The notes beneath the pieces were generated by a model that had not been told where the DNA came from, searched no databases, and saw only the letters and a program-made list of their open reading frames with translations. A stretch of 39,142 bases of DNA from Acidimicrobiaceae bacterium (GTDB lineage: Bacteria; Actinomycetota; Acidimicrobiia; Acidimicrobiales; JAUTXP01): positions 1 to 39,142 of the forward strand of contig JAUTXP010000060.1 in the NCBI GenBank assembly GCA_030837965.1, written 5' to 3'. Positions 33,292-39,142 of the stretch are shown piece by piece (within the stretch, counting starts at the first letter, position 1; every line of letters starts with the position of its first letter). Both the position numbers and the translations under genes were made by a program.

Positions 33292-33338
33292 TTCTGGGCA
33301 CCTTTTCTTGTCATATGGCGAAGAAAAGGTGCCCAGAA
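33292..33338. terminator. Strong 18-bp hairpin downstream of tRNA-Pro
   Basis: TTCTGGGCACCTTTTCTT (33292-33309) pairs perfectly with 33321-33338 around an 11-nt loop. It lies 64 nt past the tRNA 3' end in a C-rich gap, and probably ends the tRNA transcript before the next operon. It resembles the other long T4/A4-containing hairpins in the window but has a different sequence. Confidence 0.65.
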
Positions 33339-33399
33339 CGGAGGAGGGCCCGGGGGCGCCGGGCGGCGCCGTGGGGCCGGTCGGAGGAAGAATGGGGGC

Positions 33400-33828
33400 A
33401 TGACCACTGACCGATTCGCCCGGGGCGTGGCCCTCCTCGGGGCCGTGTTCTGGCTCGTGTTCGGTGTGTGGGCCTTCGTGTCGCCGCACTCGTTCTTCGA
33501 CACGATCGCCACGTTCAAGCCCTACAACAAGCACTTCCTCCACGACGCGGGCGCTTTCCAGATCGGCTTGGGCCTGGCCCTGCTCCTCGGATTGACGCGG
33601 CTCAACACGCTGGCCACGGTGCTGACGGCCAGCGCGGCGGCGTCCGTGTTCCACGAGTTGGCCCACATCCTCGACAGGGACCTGGGCGGCAAGACCACCG
33701 ACCCGATCGGCCTCGGCATCATCGCCCTCCTCACCATCGCAGCCGCGGCCGCGGCGTGGCCTTTGACCGGCCCCGCCTCGAGCCAGCCGCAGCCCCAGCC
33801 GCACCCGAAGCCGAAGGCGAAGCCATGA
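33400..33828 (+). CDS. Small four-helix membrane protein
   Basis: A 142-residue inner-membrane protein with four predicted transmembrane segments (about 8-30, 48-64, 68-87 and 100-122) and a Pro/Lys/Gln-rich tail. The loop after helix 1 has SPHSFFDTIATFKPYNKHFLHDAG, and a HELAHILDRD motif follows helix 3. The pattern is similar to small DUF4345-like membrane proteins; function is unknown. Its TGA overlaps the ATG of the selenoprotein gene (ATGA), so the two are translationally coupled and may act together. Confidence 0.82.
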   Translation: MTTDRFARGVALLGAVFWLVFGVWAFVSPHSFFDTIATFKPYNKHFLHDAGAFQIGLGLALLLGLTRLNTLATVLTASAAASVFHELAHILDRDLGGKTTDPIGLGIIALLTIAAAAAAWPLTGPASSQPQPQPHPKPKAKP

Positions 33829-34370
33829 GGCTCCTGCGCAGGCTGCGCGCCTATCTCCGCATCGCCCGCAAGGCCACCCGCAACCAGAACGACCTGATGA
33901 AGCACCTGGTCCGTCGGCCTGCCATCCTCGCCGCCGTCGGCGGCTACGAGACGGCGGTCATGTTCAGCAACAAGGTCGAGCCCCGCCTCAAGTACCTGGC
34001 TTCCGTGCGGGCGTCGAGCCGGGTCGGCTGCCCCTTCTGACTCGACATCGGCTCTGCCGTGAGCAGAGCGATGGGCGTCGACGACGAGACGCTGGCCGAC
34101 ATCAATTCCTGGCCGCAGAGCGATCGCTTCACTCCCGTCGAACGACTCGGCCTGCAACTGGCCGACGCCATGACGTCGACGCCGGCCGAAGTGCCCGACG
34201 AGCTACGCGAGCAGCTCCTCGAGCATCTCACCCCGACCCAGTTGACCGAGCTGGCCTCGGCCATCGCTTGGGAGAACCACCGGGCCAGGCTCAACCGGGC
34301 CTTGGGCGTGCGGGAAGTCGGCTTCTCGGACGGGGCCTTCTGCGTGCTGCCGCTCCGAGACGACGTGTGA
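33825..34370 (+). CDS. Selenoprotein of the AhpD/carboxymuconolactone decarboxylase-like family (UGA at codon 72 read as Sec)
   Basis: Read conventionally, a frame starting at ATG 33825 stops at TGA 34038-34040. The same frame continues open to a TGA at 34368-34370. The joined 181-residue protein reads as one AhpD-like domain. It has LKYLASVRASSRVGCPF-U-LDIGSA (Cys69, Sec72; normally C-x-x-C), then FTPVERLGLQLADAMTSTP, then LTELASAIAWENHRARLNRALG. The position of TGA at the second redox residue, a SECIS-like hairpin right after it, and selA-selB in the window make Sec insertion far likelier than a pseudogene. AhpD-family proteins are thiol peroxidases or disulfide reductants. It is coupled to the upstream membrane protein gene. 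Confidence 0.93.
34038..34080 (+). promoter_or_regulatory. Sec UGA codon and bacterial SECIS-like stem-loop
   Basis: After the TGA (34038-34040), GCTCTGC (34051-34057) pairs perfectly with GCAGAGC (34063-34069) around the loop CGTGA. The stem extends through ATC/GAT with a bulged G, and CGAC (34043-34046) with GTCG (34077-34080) across an internal bulge. The second loop base, a G, lies 19 nt after the UGA, within the distance known for bacterial SECIS elements bound by SelB. Confidence 0.85.
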
Positions 34371-34405
34371 CGCATTTGGCATTGCCTCCTCGCCGCCCGT
34401 CAGGA

Positions 34406-34428
34406 AAGATACGTACAGCCTGTATCTT
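34406..34428. promoter_or_regulatory. Palindromic operator-like site upstream of the DinB-like gene
   Basis: AAGATAC (34406-34412) and GTATCTT (34422-34428) are perfect inverted arms 9 bp apart, in AT-rich sequence just before the ribosome site of the next gene. It also contains the overlapping near-palindrome TACAGCCTGTA. The size and symmetry suit a TetR-type dimer, and a TetR gene lies one gene downstream. TATCTT within it could be a -10 box. Confidence 0.6.
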
Positions 34429-34452
34429 ACTGGCCTGACTGAGGAGGAAGAC

Positions 34453-35127
34453 GTGGCGCTCCCGCGCGAAGAGGTAGTGCAGGGCACGGCCGAAGGGCTG
34501 GCCCAGTTCGAGGAGCTGCTCCGCTCCCTGGACGACGAGGCCTGGCAGAAGCCGACGCGCTGCGAAGGCTGGACCGTGGCCGACGTGGCCGCCCATGTGG
34601 TCGGCACCATGACCATGATCACCAACGGCCAACTCCAAGAGCTGACCGACCCCGACCATGTGAACCGCCAGACCGCGGAGCGCAAGGGCCGCACGCCCGC
34701 GCAGTTGGCCGACGAGCTTCGGGACGCGGCCAAGCTCGGCAACGACCTGGTCGGCTCCTTCGACGACGCGGCCTGGGGCGGCCCACCCCCTCTGGAGATC
34801 CCCGGCACTCTGGGCCAGGCCGTCGAGGCCATCTGGTACGACACCTATGTCCACACCGAGGACATCAACGCTGCCACCGGCCGCGCCCCCGAGCGGGGGC
34901 CGGGCCTGAAGGTGGCCGTCAGCCATGTCACCGATGTGCTCGACCAGCAGGGCTGGGGGCCGGCCACGTTCGCATTCGACGGCCTGCCCGAGATCGCCAT
35001 CGGCGGCGGGGGCGGCAAGCAGGTGACCGGCGACCCGCTCACCTTCGTGCTGGTCGCCACGGGCCGAGAAGACCCGTCGGTCCTCGGGCTGGACGACACC
35101 GTCAACATCTACCGGCCCCAACCGTAA
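34453..35127 (+). CDS. DinB/mycothiol-dependent maleylpyruvate isomerase-type protein
   Basis: A 224-residue cytoplasmic protein of the actinobacterial DinB-like family, which uses mycothiol in isomerisations or conjugations. It starts with LPREEVVQGTAEGLAQFEELLRSL and has the family WQKPTRCEGWTVADVAAHVVG motif, whose His is a likely metal ligand. A second metal-site region is IWYDTYVHTEDI, and a C-terminal SCP2-like beta domain follows (about 150-224). The GTG start at 34453 is strongly supported by GGAGG six bases upstream. The palindrome at 34406-34428 and the TetR gene downstream suggest induced expression. Confidence 0.88.
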   Translation: MALPREEVVQGTAEGLAQFEELLRSLDDEAWQKPTRCEGWTVADVAAHVVGTMTMITNGQLQELTDPDHVNRQTAERKGRTPAQLADELRDAAKLGNDLVGSFDDAAWGGPPPLEIPGTLGQAVEAIWYDTYVHTEDINAATGRAPERGPGLKVAVSHVTDVLDQQGWGPATFAFDGLPEIAIGGGGGKQVTGDPLTFVLVATGREDPSVLGLDDTVNIYRPQP

Positions 35128-35281
35128 GCGGGCCGGGCCGCAGCCCGCTCACGCGCGCTCCGCAGGCGGCGGCCGGTCGGCCCCGGCCGCTGCTTGAGCG
35201 GCACCACGGCTCACCGACCGGCACGCCCGCTGCCGGCATCATCAACGCCGCCCACCTCGGGGCGCCCTCAAGACGGAACCC

Positions 35282-35917
35282 ATGACGACCAAGGCCGAAC
35301 AGTCGGACGCAACCCGCAAGGCCCTCGTGGCCGCGGCGCGCGACCTGTTCGCGGCCAACGGGTTCGCGGAGACGCCCACCGAGGCCGTCGTTCAGGCCGC
35401 GGGCGTCACCCGCGGCGCGCTGTACCACCACTTCAAGGACAAGACGGCCTTGTTCCAAGCCGTCTACGAGGACCTGGAGCAGGAACTGGTCGGCCGGGTC
35501 GCGGCCGAGGTCGAGGGCCTCACCGACCCGCTGCGCATCCTGCGCCGGGGTTCGGAGGCCTTCCTCGATGCGTGCCTCGACCCGGCCGTCATCCGGGTCG
35601 TGCTGCTCGAAGGGCCGTCCGTGCTGGGCTGGAAGTGCTGGCGCGAGATCGACCAGGCCTACGGGCTGGGCATGGTCAGGGCCACGCTCGACCTGGCCAT
35701 GAGCGCGGGCGTCATTCGCAAGGCGCCGCTCGAAGCCCTGTCGCACGTGCTGCTCGGCGGGCTGGTCGAAGGCTCGATGCTGCTGGCCAACGCCGAGGAC
35801 CGGGGTAAGGCCCGCATCGAAGTGGGCAAGGCGGTACGCGTCCTCATCGATGGACTGGCCGTGGACAAGCCCCCGTCCCGCGCCGCCTCACACCCGGCCC
35901 GACGCCGCCGGCCCTGA
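35282..35917 (+). CDS. TetR-family transcriptional regulator
   Basis: The 211-residue protein has the TetR N-terminal HTH (residues 9-56): ATRKALVAAARDLFAANGF, then PTEAVVQAAGVTRGALYHHF. A helical ligand-binding domain follows, with the common LRRGSEAFLDACLDPAVIRVVLLEGPSVLGW pattern. The C-terminal ~15 residues are basic and low-complexity. It lies 154 bp after the DinB-like gene on the same strand; that gap shows nothing else recognisable. It may control the DinB-like gene through the upstream palindrome. Confidence 0.93.
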   Translation: MTTKAEQSDATRKALVAAARDLFAANGFAETPTEAVVQAAGVTRGALYHHFKDKTALFQAVYEDLEQELVGRVAAEVEGLTDPLRILRRGSEAFLDACLDPAVIRVVLLEGPSVLGWKCWREIDQAYGLGMVRATLDLAMSAGVIRKAPLEALSHVLLGGLVEGSMLLANAEDRGKARIEVGKAVRVLIDGLAVDKPPSRAASHPARRRRP

Positions 35918-35953
35918 CATCAGCAGCGGCCGCGGCCGGCATGCTCGGACGGC

Positions 35954-36268
35954 ATGGACCTGGCCCATTTCCAACAGCTCATGGCCGACCAGTACGGCCG
36001 GCGGGACACGGCTCGCGGCGTGGATGCGACGGTCGCCTGGCTGACCGAGGAACTGGGTGAGCTGGCCCGAGCCGTGCGCAAGGGCAGCAGGGCCGAGCAG
36101 GTCCACGAGCTGGGCGACGTGCTGGCCTGGCTGGCGTCACTGGCCGACCAACTCGGCCTGTCCATGACCGAGGCCGCCGACCGCTACGCCCACGGTTGCC
36201 CGAAGTGCGGCTCCACCCCGTGTGACTGCCCCCACCCGGCCCCTTCCCCGTCGGACTGGAGGACATAG
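35954..36268 (+). CDS. MazG-like nucleotide pyrophosphohydrolase
   Basis: A 104-residue all-helical protein with the MazG metal-binding pattern: EELGEL in the second helix (about residues 32-37) and ELGDVLAWLASLAD in the third. Such enzymes hydrolyse NTPs or dNTPs to monophosphates. After the domain, a Cys-rich tail (CPKCGSTPCDCPH, about 80-92) could bind a metal. The final codons TGG-AGG-ACA-TAG come from the dispersed hairpin repeat at 36256-36298, so the last three residues W-R-T are repeat-encoded. Confidence 0.9.
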   Translation: MDLAHFQQLMADQYGRRDTARGVDATVAWLTEELGELARAVRKGSRAEQVHELGDVLAWLASLADQLGLSMTEAADRYAHGCPKCGSTPCDCPHPAPSPSDWRT

Positions 36269-36298
36269 GTACACCCAGCGGGTGGCTATGTCCTCCAG
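36256..36298. repeat. Dispersed hairpin repeat, copy 2, carrying the stop codons of both flanking genes
   Basis: The 13-bp arms CTGGAGGACATAG (36256-36268) and its complement (36286-36298) enclose the small stem CACCC/GGGTG with an AGC loop. It matches copy 1 at 6046-6094 in every paired base of its core. Both convergent genes end here, at TAG 36266-36268 and 36288-36286, each with the C-terminal residues W-R-T. It is a likely bidirectional terminator. Confidence 0.88.
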
Positions 36299-37620
36299 AC
36301 GCGCTTGGGGGTTGGGGGGCGCAGGGCGGGCCACACGACGCGGGCGATGTCGGCGGCCAGGTCGGCGGCCGGGCGCTCGCCCTCCATGCGCACCACACCC
36401 CAGCGCCCGCACTCCTCCCGATACAGCCGCACCTGCCGGGCCAGTTGGGCCTCGTCGTACTGGTCGACTTTGCGGGCCACCGCGGTGGCGGGCTCGACGT
36501 CTAGGTAGAACGCGGCCGAGGCGGGCGGCGACAGCGCCCGCACGATCCATCGCTGGAACCGGTACGGCCGCGACTCGCCGTAGCGATAACGGAGATGAAC
36601 GGCCGAGTCGAGCACGTACCGGTCGCACACCACCACCCGCCCGGCCTTGATGTGGTCCCGGGTCTGGCGTCGATGAGCCAGCCCGTTCTCCAACGCGACC
36701 AGCGTTGACCATACGAACGTGAGGAACCGGCTCTCATAGCGGAGCCTGCGCACGTCGTCGGAGAGTCGGGAAGGGTCGACGTCGACTGGACTTTGCGCCC
36801 CCGTCGCAACCCCGGCCCCCGTGCCCGACGTGCCCCTCCGCCGGCGGCCCGCTACCACGGCCAGCACCCGCTTGCCCGCCCGACCCACCTTCCACAGGCG
36901 CTCGTTGAACGACAGCCGGGTCCACACCCGAACCGACTCCACGCCCAGCCCGTCGAGCAAGGCCATCAGGGCCTCGGTCTGACTGGTCTTGCCCGACCCG
37001 TCCACGCCGGACAGGGCCACCACCACCCCCGCCCGGCGCCCCGACCCGAGCACGGCCCGCCACGCCCTCGCCCCGCCCACCTCCTGAGCCAAGGCCGCGG
37101 CCCGCTCCGACAAACCGGCGGGCTTGGCCTGGGCCAGCAGGTCGAGAGCGCCCACCGCCTTCCATGCAGGCGCCTCGGCCCGCGCCCGACTCCACGCGTC
37201 GGGGTCCTCGGCCACGGCCGCGTCGACCCGGGCCCGCCTGCGGTCGTCCAGCGGCCCACCGCGAACCAGACGGCGGGCCAGGATCAGCAGTTGGTGGTGG
37301 GGCGCGGGCCGACACACGCGCTCGCATCCGTCGAGCGCGATGGCGGCGTCGAACAGCGCGGCCTCGGCGTCGGGCGGCAAGCCCCACGACCGGGCGGGCA
37401 CCAGTTCGACGGCCAGCGGACGGGCTGGGTCGAGGCGCGCCCAGGCCTTGGCCCCGCTGGGGACGAACCCGTCGGCTTCGAGCGCGTCCCGCAACGCGGC
37501 CAACGACGCTCGGCGAGCCACCACGTCCAGGTCGCGTCCGCCGGGGGGCGGCGAGCCGAACACGACCACCCGGTCGAGCGCGGCCGCGTCGATGAGGGCG
37601 ACGATCGACATGTCGGTCAT
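36286..37620 (-). CDS. Nucleotidyltransferase-like domain fused to a thymidylate kinase-like domain
   Basis: The 444-residue protein has an N-terminal half (about 10-190) resembling a minimal nucleotidyltransferase, with VVVFGSPPPGGRDLDVV (the G-S and D-x-D elements) and later VELVPARSW. The second half is a P-loop kinase of the thymidylate kinase superfamily: Walker A SGVDGSGKTSQ (204-214), the DRYVLDSAVHLRYRYGE motif, and AAFYLDVEPATAVARK with a lid-like region. True dTMP kinases are about 210 residues and single-domain, so the substrate may differ. The ATG at 37620 overlaps the ATP-grasp stop (ATGA). The last residues W-R-T and the stop lie in a hairpin repeat. Confidence 0.82.
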   Translation of the reverse strand: MTDMSIVALIDAAALDRVVVFGSPPPGGRDLDVVARRASLAALRDALEADGFVPSGAKAWARLDPARPLAVELVPARSWGLPPDAEAALFDAAIALDGCERVCRPAPHHQLLILARRLVRGGPLDDRRRARVDAAVAEDPDAWSRARAEAPAWKAVGALDLLAQAKPAGLSERAAALAQEVGGARAWRAVLGSGRRAGVVVALSGVDGSGKTSQTEALMALLDGLGVESVRVWTRLSFNERLWKVGRAGKRVLAVVAGRRRRGTSGTGAGVATGAQSPVDVDPSRLSDDVRRLRYESRFLTFVWSTLVALENGLAHRRQTRDHIKAGRVVVCDRYVLDSAVHLRYRYGESRPYRFQRWIVRALSPPASAAFYLDVEPATAVARKVDQYDEAQLARQVRLYREECGRWGVVRMEGERPAADLAADIARVVWPALRPPTPKRVWRT

Positions 37621-38687
37621 CCCAGCGCCTTGCGCCCGGCCCGCCGGGCCAAGGCCAGCACGGACAACACGCCGGGCAGCGCGTCTCGCCCATCCCACAC
37701 CACCGGGACCGACCGGCGGCCCTCTCGCAGCGTCTCGCGCAGGTCGGCCACAAGCCCACCCCTGCGCTCGGCCAGGGCCCGGCGCACGTCGCCCTCCAAC
37801 CACGTGTACCGGACCCCAGGTCTGGCCTGGCCAACCGCCGAAGGCCGGTCGCCCGCGGCCAGCGAGACCAACAGGTCCGTCACCGGCAGGCCCGCACCAA
37901 TGCTCAATGCCAGCGACCCGAAGAGGCGGCCGTTGAGATCGATCAACCGCCCCTCGAGGAACTGGGCCTGGGCCACACCCCACCAGCCGAGGTGGGTCAG
38001 CAGGCGGCGGACCAGCTCGACTTGGGCGGGGTCGGCCGACTCCGTTTCGGCCCGCGAGCTCACGCCTGCGGGCTGCGGCCACACACGCACGGCCCGTTGT
38101 TGCACATGCCCGAGCAGCGAGCCGTCCAGCGCGGCCACCACGATGATGGCGGTGAGGTCGCCGCCCAACACCTCCTGCACCAAGGGCTCTGCGCCCGCGC
38201 CCCGCAGCGCGGCCACCACCCGCTGCGGATCGTCGGTGACCACCGCCTCGGACCGGCCCGACAGCCCGTGCGACCGGGCCTTGACCACCGCGGGCCCGGC
38301 CCAGTCGTCAGGCAGGGTGCGGGGCACGGGCAGTCCGACCGCGGCCGCGGCCTCGGAAACCGTGCGCTTGTCGAGCAGACGCTCCACGGCATCGCCAGGG
38401 AAGGCCAGCCTGGTCCGTCGCGGCGGGCGGCGGGCCAGTCCCAACAAGGTCGCGTCGCTCGCAGGCAGGACGACATCGGCGTCCACCGCTTCCACCGCGT
38501 CGGTGAACGCAGCCGGGTCCTCGCCGGGCCAAGGGATGCGATGGCGGCCCGCGACGTGACGCGAACGCGACACCATGGCCTCGTCGCCGGGGCCGCCCAC
38601 GTGGACCTCGTGACCGGACGCGGCCAGGGCCCGCACGGCCGCCAGCGCGCCGCGGTTCTCGCCTTCGGCCAACACCAGCACGCGCAT
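37617..38687 (-). CDS. ATP-grasp ligase-like protein
   Basis: The 356-residue protein has the ATP-grasp layout. An N-terminal Rossmann-like domain (MRVLVLAEGENRGALAAVRALAASGHEVHVGG) is followed by a central ATP-binding region (LLDKRTVSEAAAAVGLPVPRTL, GPAVVKARSHG, EPLVQEVLGGD). The Mg-binding end is GVAQAQFLEGRLIDLNGRLFGSLALSIGAG. Such enzymes join carboxylates to amines or thiols through acyl phosphates; the substrate is unknown. Its ATG shares one base with the upstream TGA (TGATG). It sits between the APH-like and kinase-like genes in one coupled operon, suggesting a shared biosynthetic or cell-surface pathway. Confidence 0.87.
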   Translation of the reverse strand: MRVLVLAEGENRGALAAVRALAASGHEVHVGGPGDEAMVSRSRHVAGRHRIPWPGEDPAAFTDAVEAVDADVVLPASDATLLGLARRPPRRTRLAFPGDAVERLLDKRTVSEAAAAVGLPVPRTLPDDWAGPAVVKARSHGLSGRSEAVVTDDPQRVVAALRGAGAEPLVQEVLGGDLTAIIVVAALDGSLLGHVQQRAVRVWPQPAGVSSRAETESADPAQVELVRRLLTHLGWWGVAQAQFLEGRLIDLNGRLFGSLALSIGAGLPVTDLLVSLAAGDRPSAVGQARPGVRYTWLEGDVRRALAERRGGLVADLRETLREGRRSVPVVWDGRDALPGVLSVLALARRAGRKALG

Positions 38688-39142
38688 CAGCGGCACACCG
38701 CGTCGAGCATGCGCCGGGCCGTCACCGTTCGGGCATCGTTGGGACCGAACCGCAGCCGCCGTCCCAGTCTGCGCACGAAGAAGGCGACCACCAGCGAGTC
38801 GTGCAACGGCGCGGGCACGCCCACGGCCGCGGCCGCGTCGAGGGCGGCCCGGCGGGCACCGGCGAAGAAGGGCGAGCGGTCCCACGCGGCCTCGAACCCG
38901 GCGGCCACCGACTGCTCGGACGCCCCCGATCGGGCCAACACATGGTGGAACCAGGACACGGCCGCGTGGAGCACATCGAAGCCGGGCACGCCGTCGTCCA
39001 CGGCCGTCTCCCAGTCGACCAGGCCGGTGACCTCGCCTTTGTCCACCAACCAGTTCTGGCCCGACAAGTCGCCGTGTCGCAACACGGACACCGGCACCCG
39101 GCGCACGTCGCGCGCCGCGGCCGCGACCGCGGGCCGCACCGC
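38687..39142 (-). CDS. Aminoglycoside phosphotransferase (APH)-like kinase, partial
   Basis: The frame is open to the right edge, so the N-terminus is missing; about 151 C-terminal residues are present. They contain the Brenner motif HGDLSGQNWLV (catalytic Asp and Mg-binding Asn) and the DFG-like element GLVDWETAVDDGVPGFDV, typical of the APH/choline kinase fold. The substrate may be a sugar, an amino alcohol or another small molecule; antibiotic resistance should not be assumed. It is the first visible gene of the minus-strand operon and is coupled to the ATP-grasp gene. Confidence 0.88.
   Translation of the reverse strand, partial: AVRPAVAAAARDVRRVPVSVLRHGDLSGQNWLVDKGEVTGLVDWETAVDDGVPGFDVLHAAVSWFHHVLARSGASEQSVAAGFEAAWDRSPFFAGARRAALDAAAAVGVPAPLHDSLVVAFFVRRLGRRLRFGPNDARTVTARRMLDAVCR

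Noticed and set aside
34059-34370. A separate short gene starting at GTG 34059
   Set aside because: It lacks the N-terminal helices of its family, has no ribosome site of its own, and is in the same frame as the upstream piece. One selenoprotein explains both pieces better.

Overview
The window is about 39 kb of very GC-rich, densely packed bacterial chromosome from an actinobacterium. A WhiB-family regulator, a GlnR-like orphan regulator, a DinB/mycothiol-dependent-isomerase-type protein, paired ArsA/Get3-like ATPases and frequent GTG starts all point that way. A deep-branching class such as Acidimicrobiia is my guess and is not proven by the sequence. I see no insertion sequences, prophage, CRISPR array or rRNA. 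No gene-free stretch exceeds 300 bases. The longest are about 183 bp (14039-14221), 171 bp (33229-33399), 154 bp (35128-35281, nothing seen in it) and 133 bp (7143-7275).

Layout, left to right. 1-3305 (minus): start of an unknown gene, a putative ferritin-like protein, an EamA exporter and glutamine-dependent NAD synthetase. 3407-5614 (plus): a MarR regulator coupled to an ABC-2 exporter. 5636-6022: MscL. 6141-9290: a nitrogen block with GSII-type glutamine synthetase diverging from a GSI-family synthetase and a GlnR-like regulator. 9318-11039: a polytopic GT-C-like membrane protein. 11077-13155 (minus): a small membrane protein, a RidA protein and an odd fusion of [2Fe-2S] domains to a short molybdopterin-binding domain, diverging from a Tat lipoprotein. 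14222-16496: Fe-S cluster genes (ErpA/IscA-like, SufR-like, Mrp). 16531-18261: a soluble HTH-PAS histidine kinase. 18343-23755: metallo-beta-lactamase, Nudix, pseudo-protease, class A PBP and Rieske protein. 23774-26832: selA-selB. 26765-31456: alpha/beta hydrolase, WhiB, NfeD-like protein and two ArsA-like ATPases. 31478-33228: STAS protein, single-domain receiver, CBS/CorC protein and tRNA-Pro(CGG). 33400-34370: a membrane protein coupled to a selenoprotein. 34453-36268: a DinB-like protein, TetR and a MazG-like protein. 36286-39142 (minus): a kinase/ATP-grasp/APH operon.

The most notable result is at 33825-34370. An apparent short gene ending in TGA continues in the same frame and together they form one AhpD/carboxymuconolactone-decarboxylase-like protein with a Cys-Pro-Phe-Sec motif. 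A stem-loop directly after the UGA has the geometry of a bacterial SECIS. SelA and SelB, the selenocysteine synthase and elongation factor, are encoded about 8 kb upstream in the same window. selC and selD were not found here.

Other structure that gene calls do not explain includes a dispersed hairpin repeat (6046-6094 and 36256-36298). Its second copy supplies the last codons and the TAG stop of both convergent genes flanking it. A second family of perfect hairpins sits between convergent genes at 16499-16529 and 21136-21180. Several proteins have lost catalytic residues: the trypsin-like protein, the NfeD-like protein and the receiver domain of the GlnR-like regulator.
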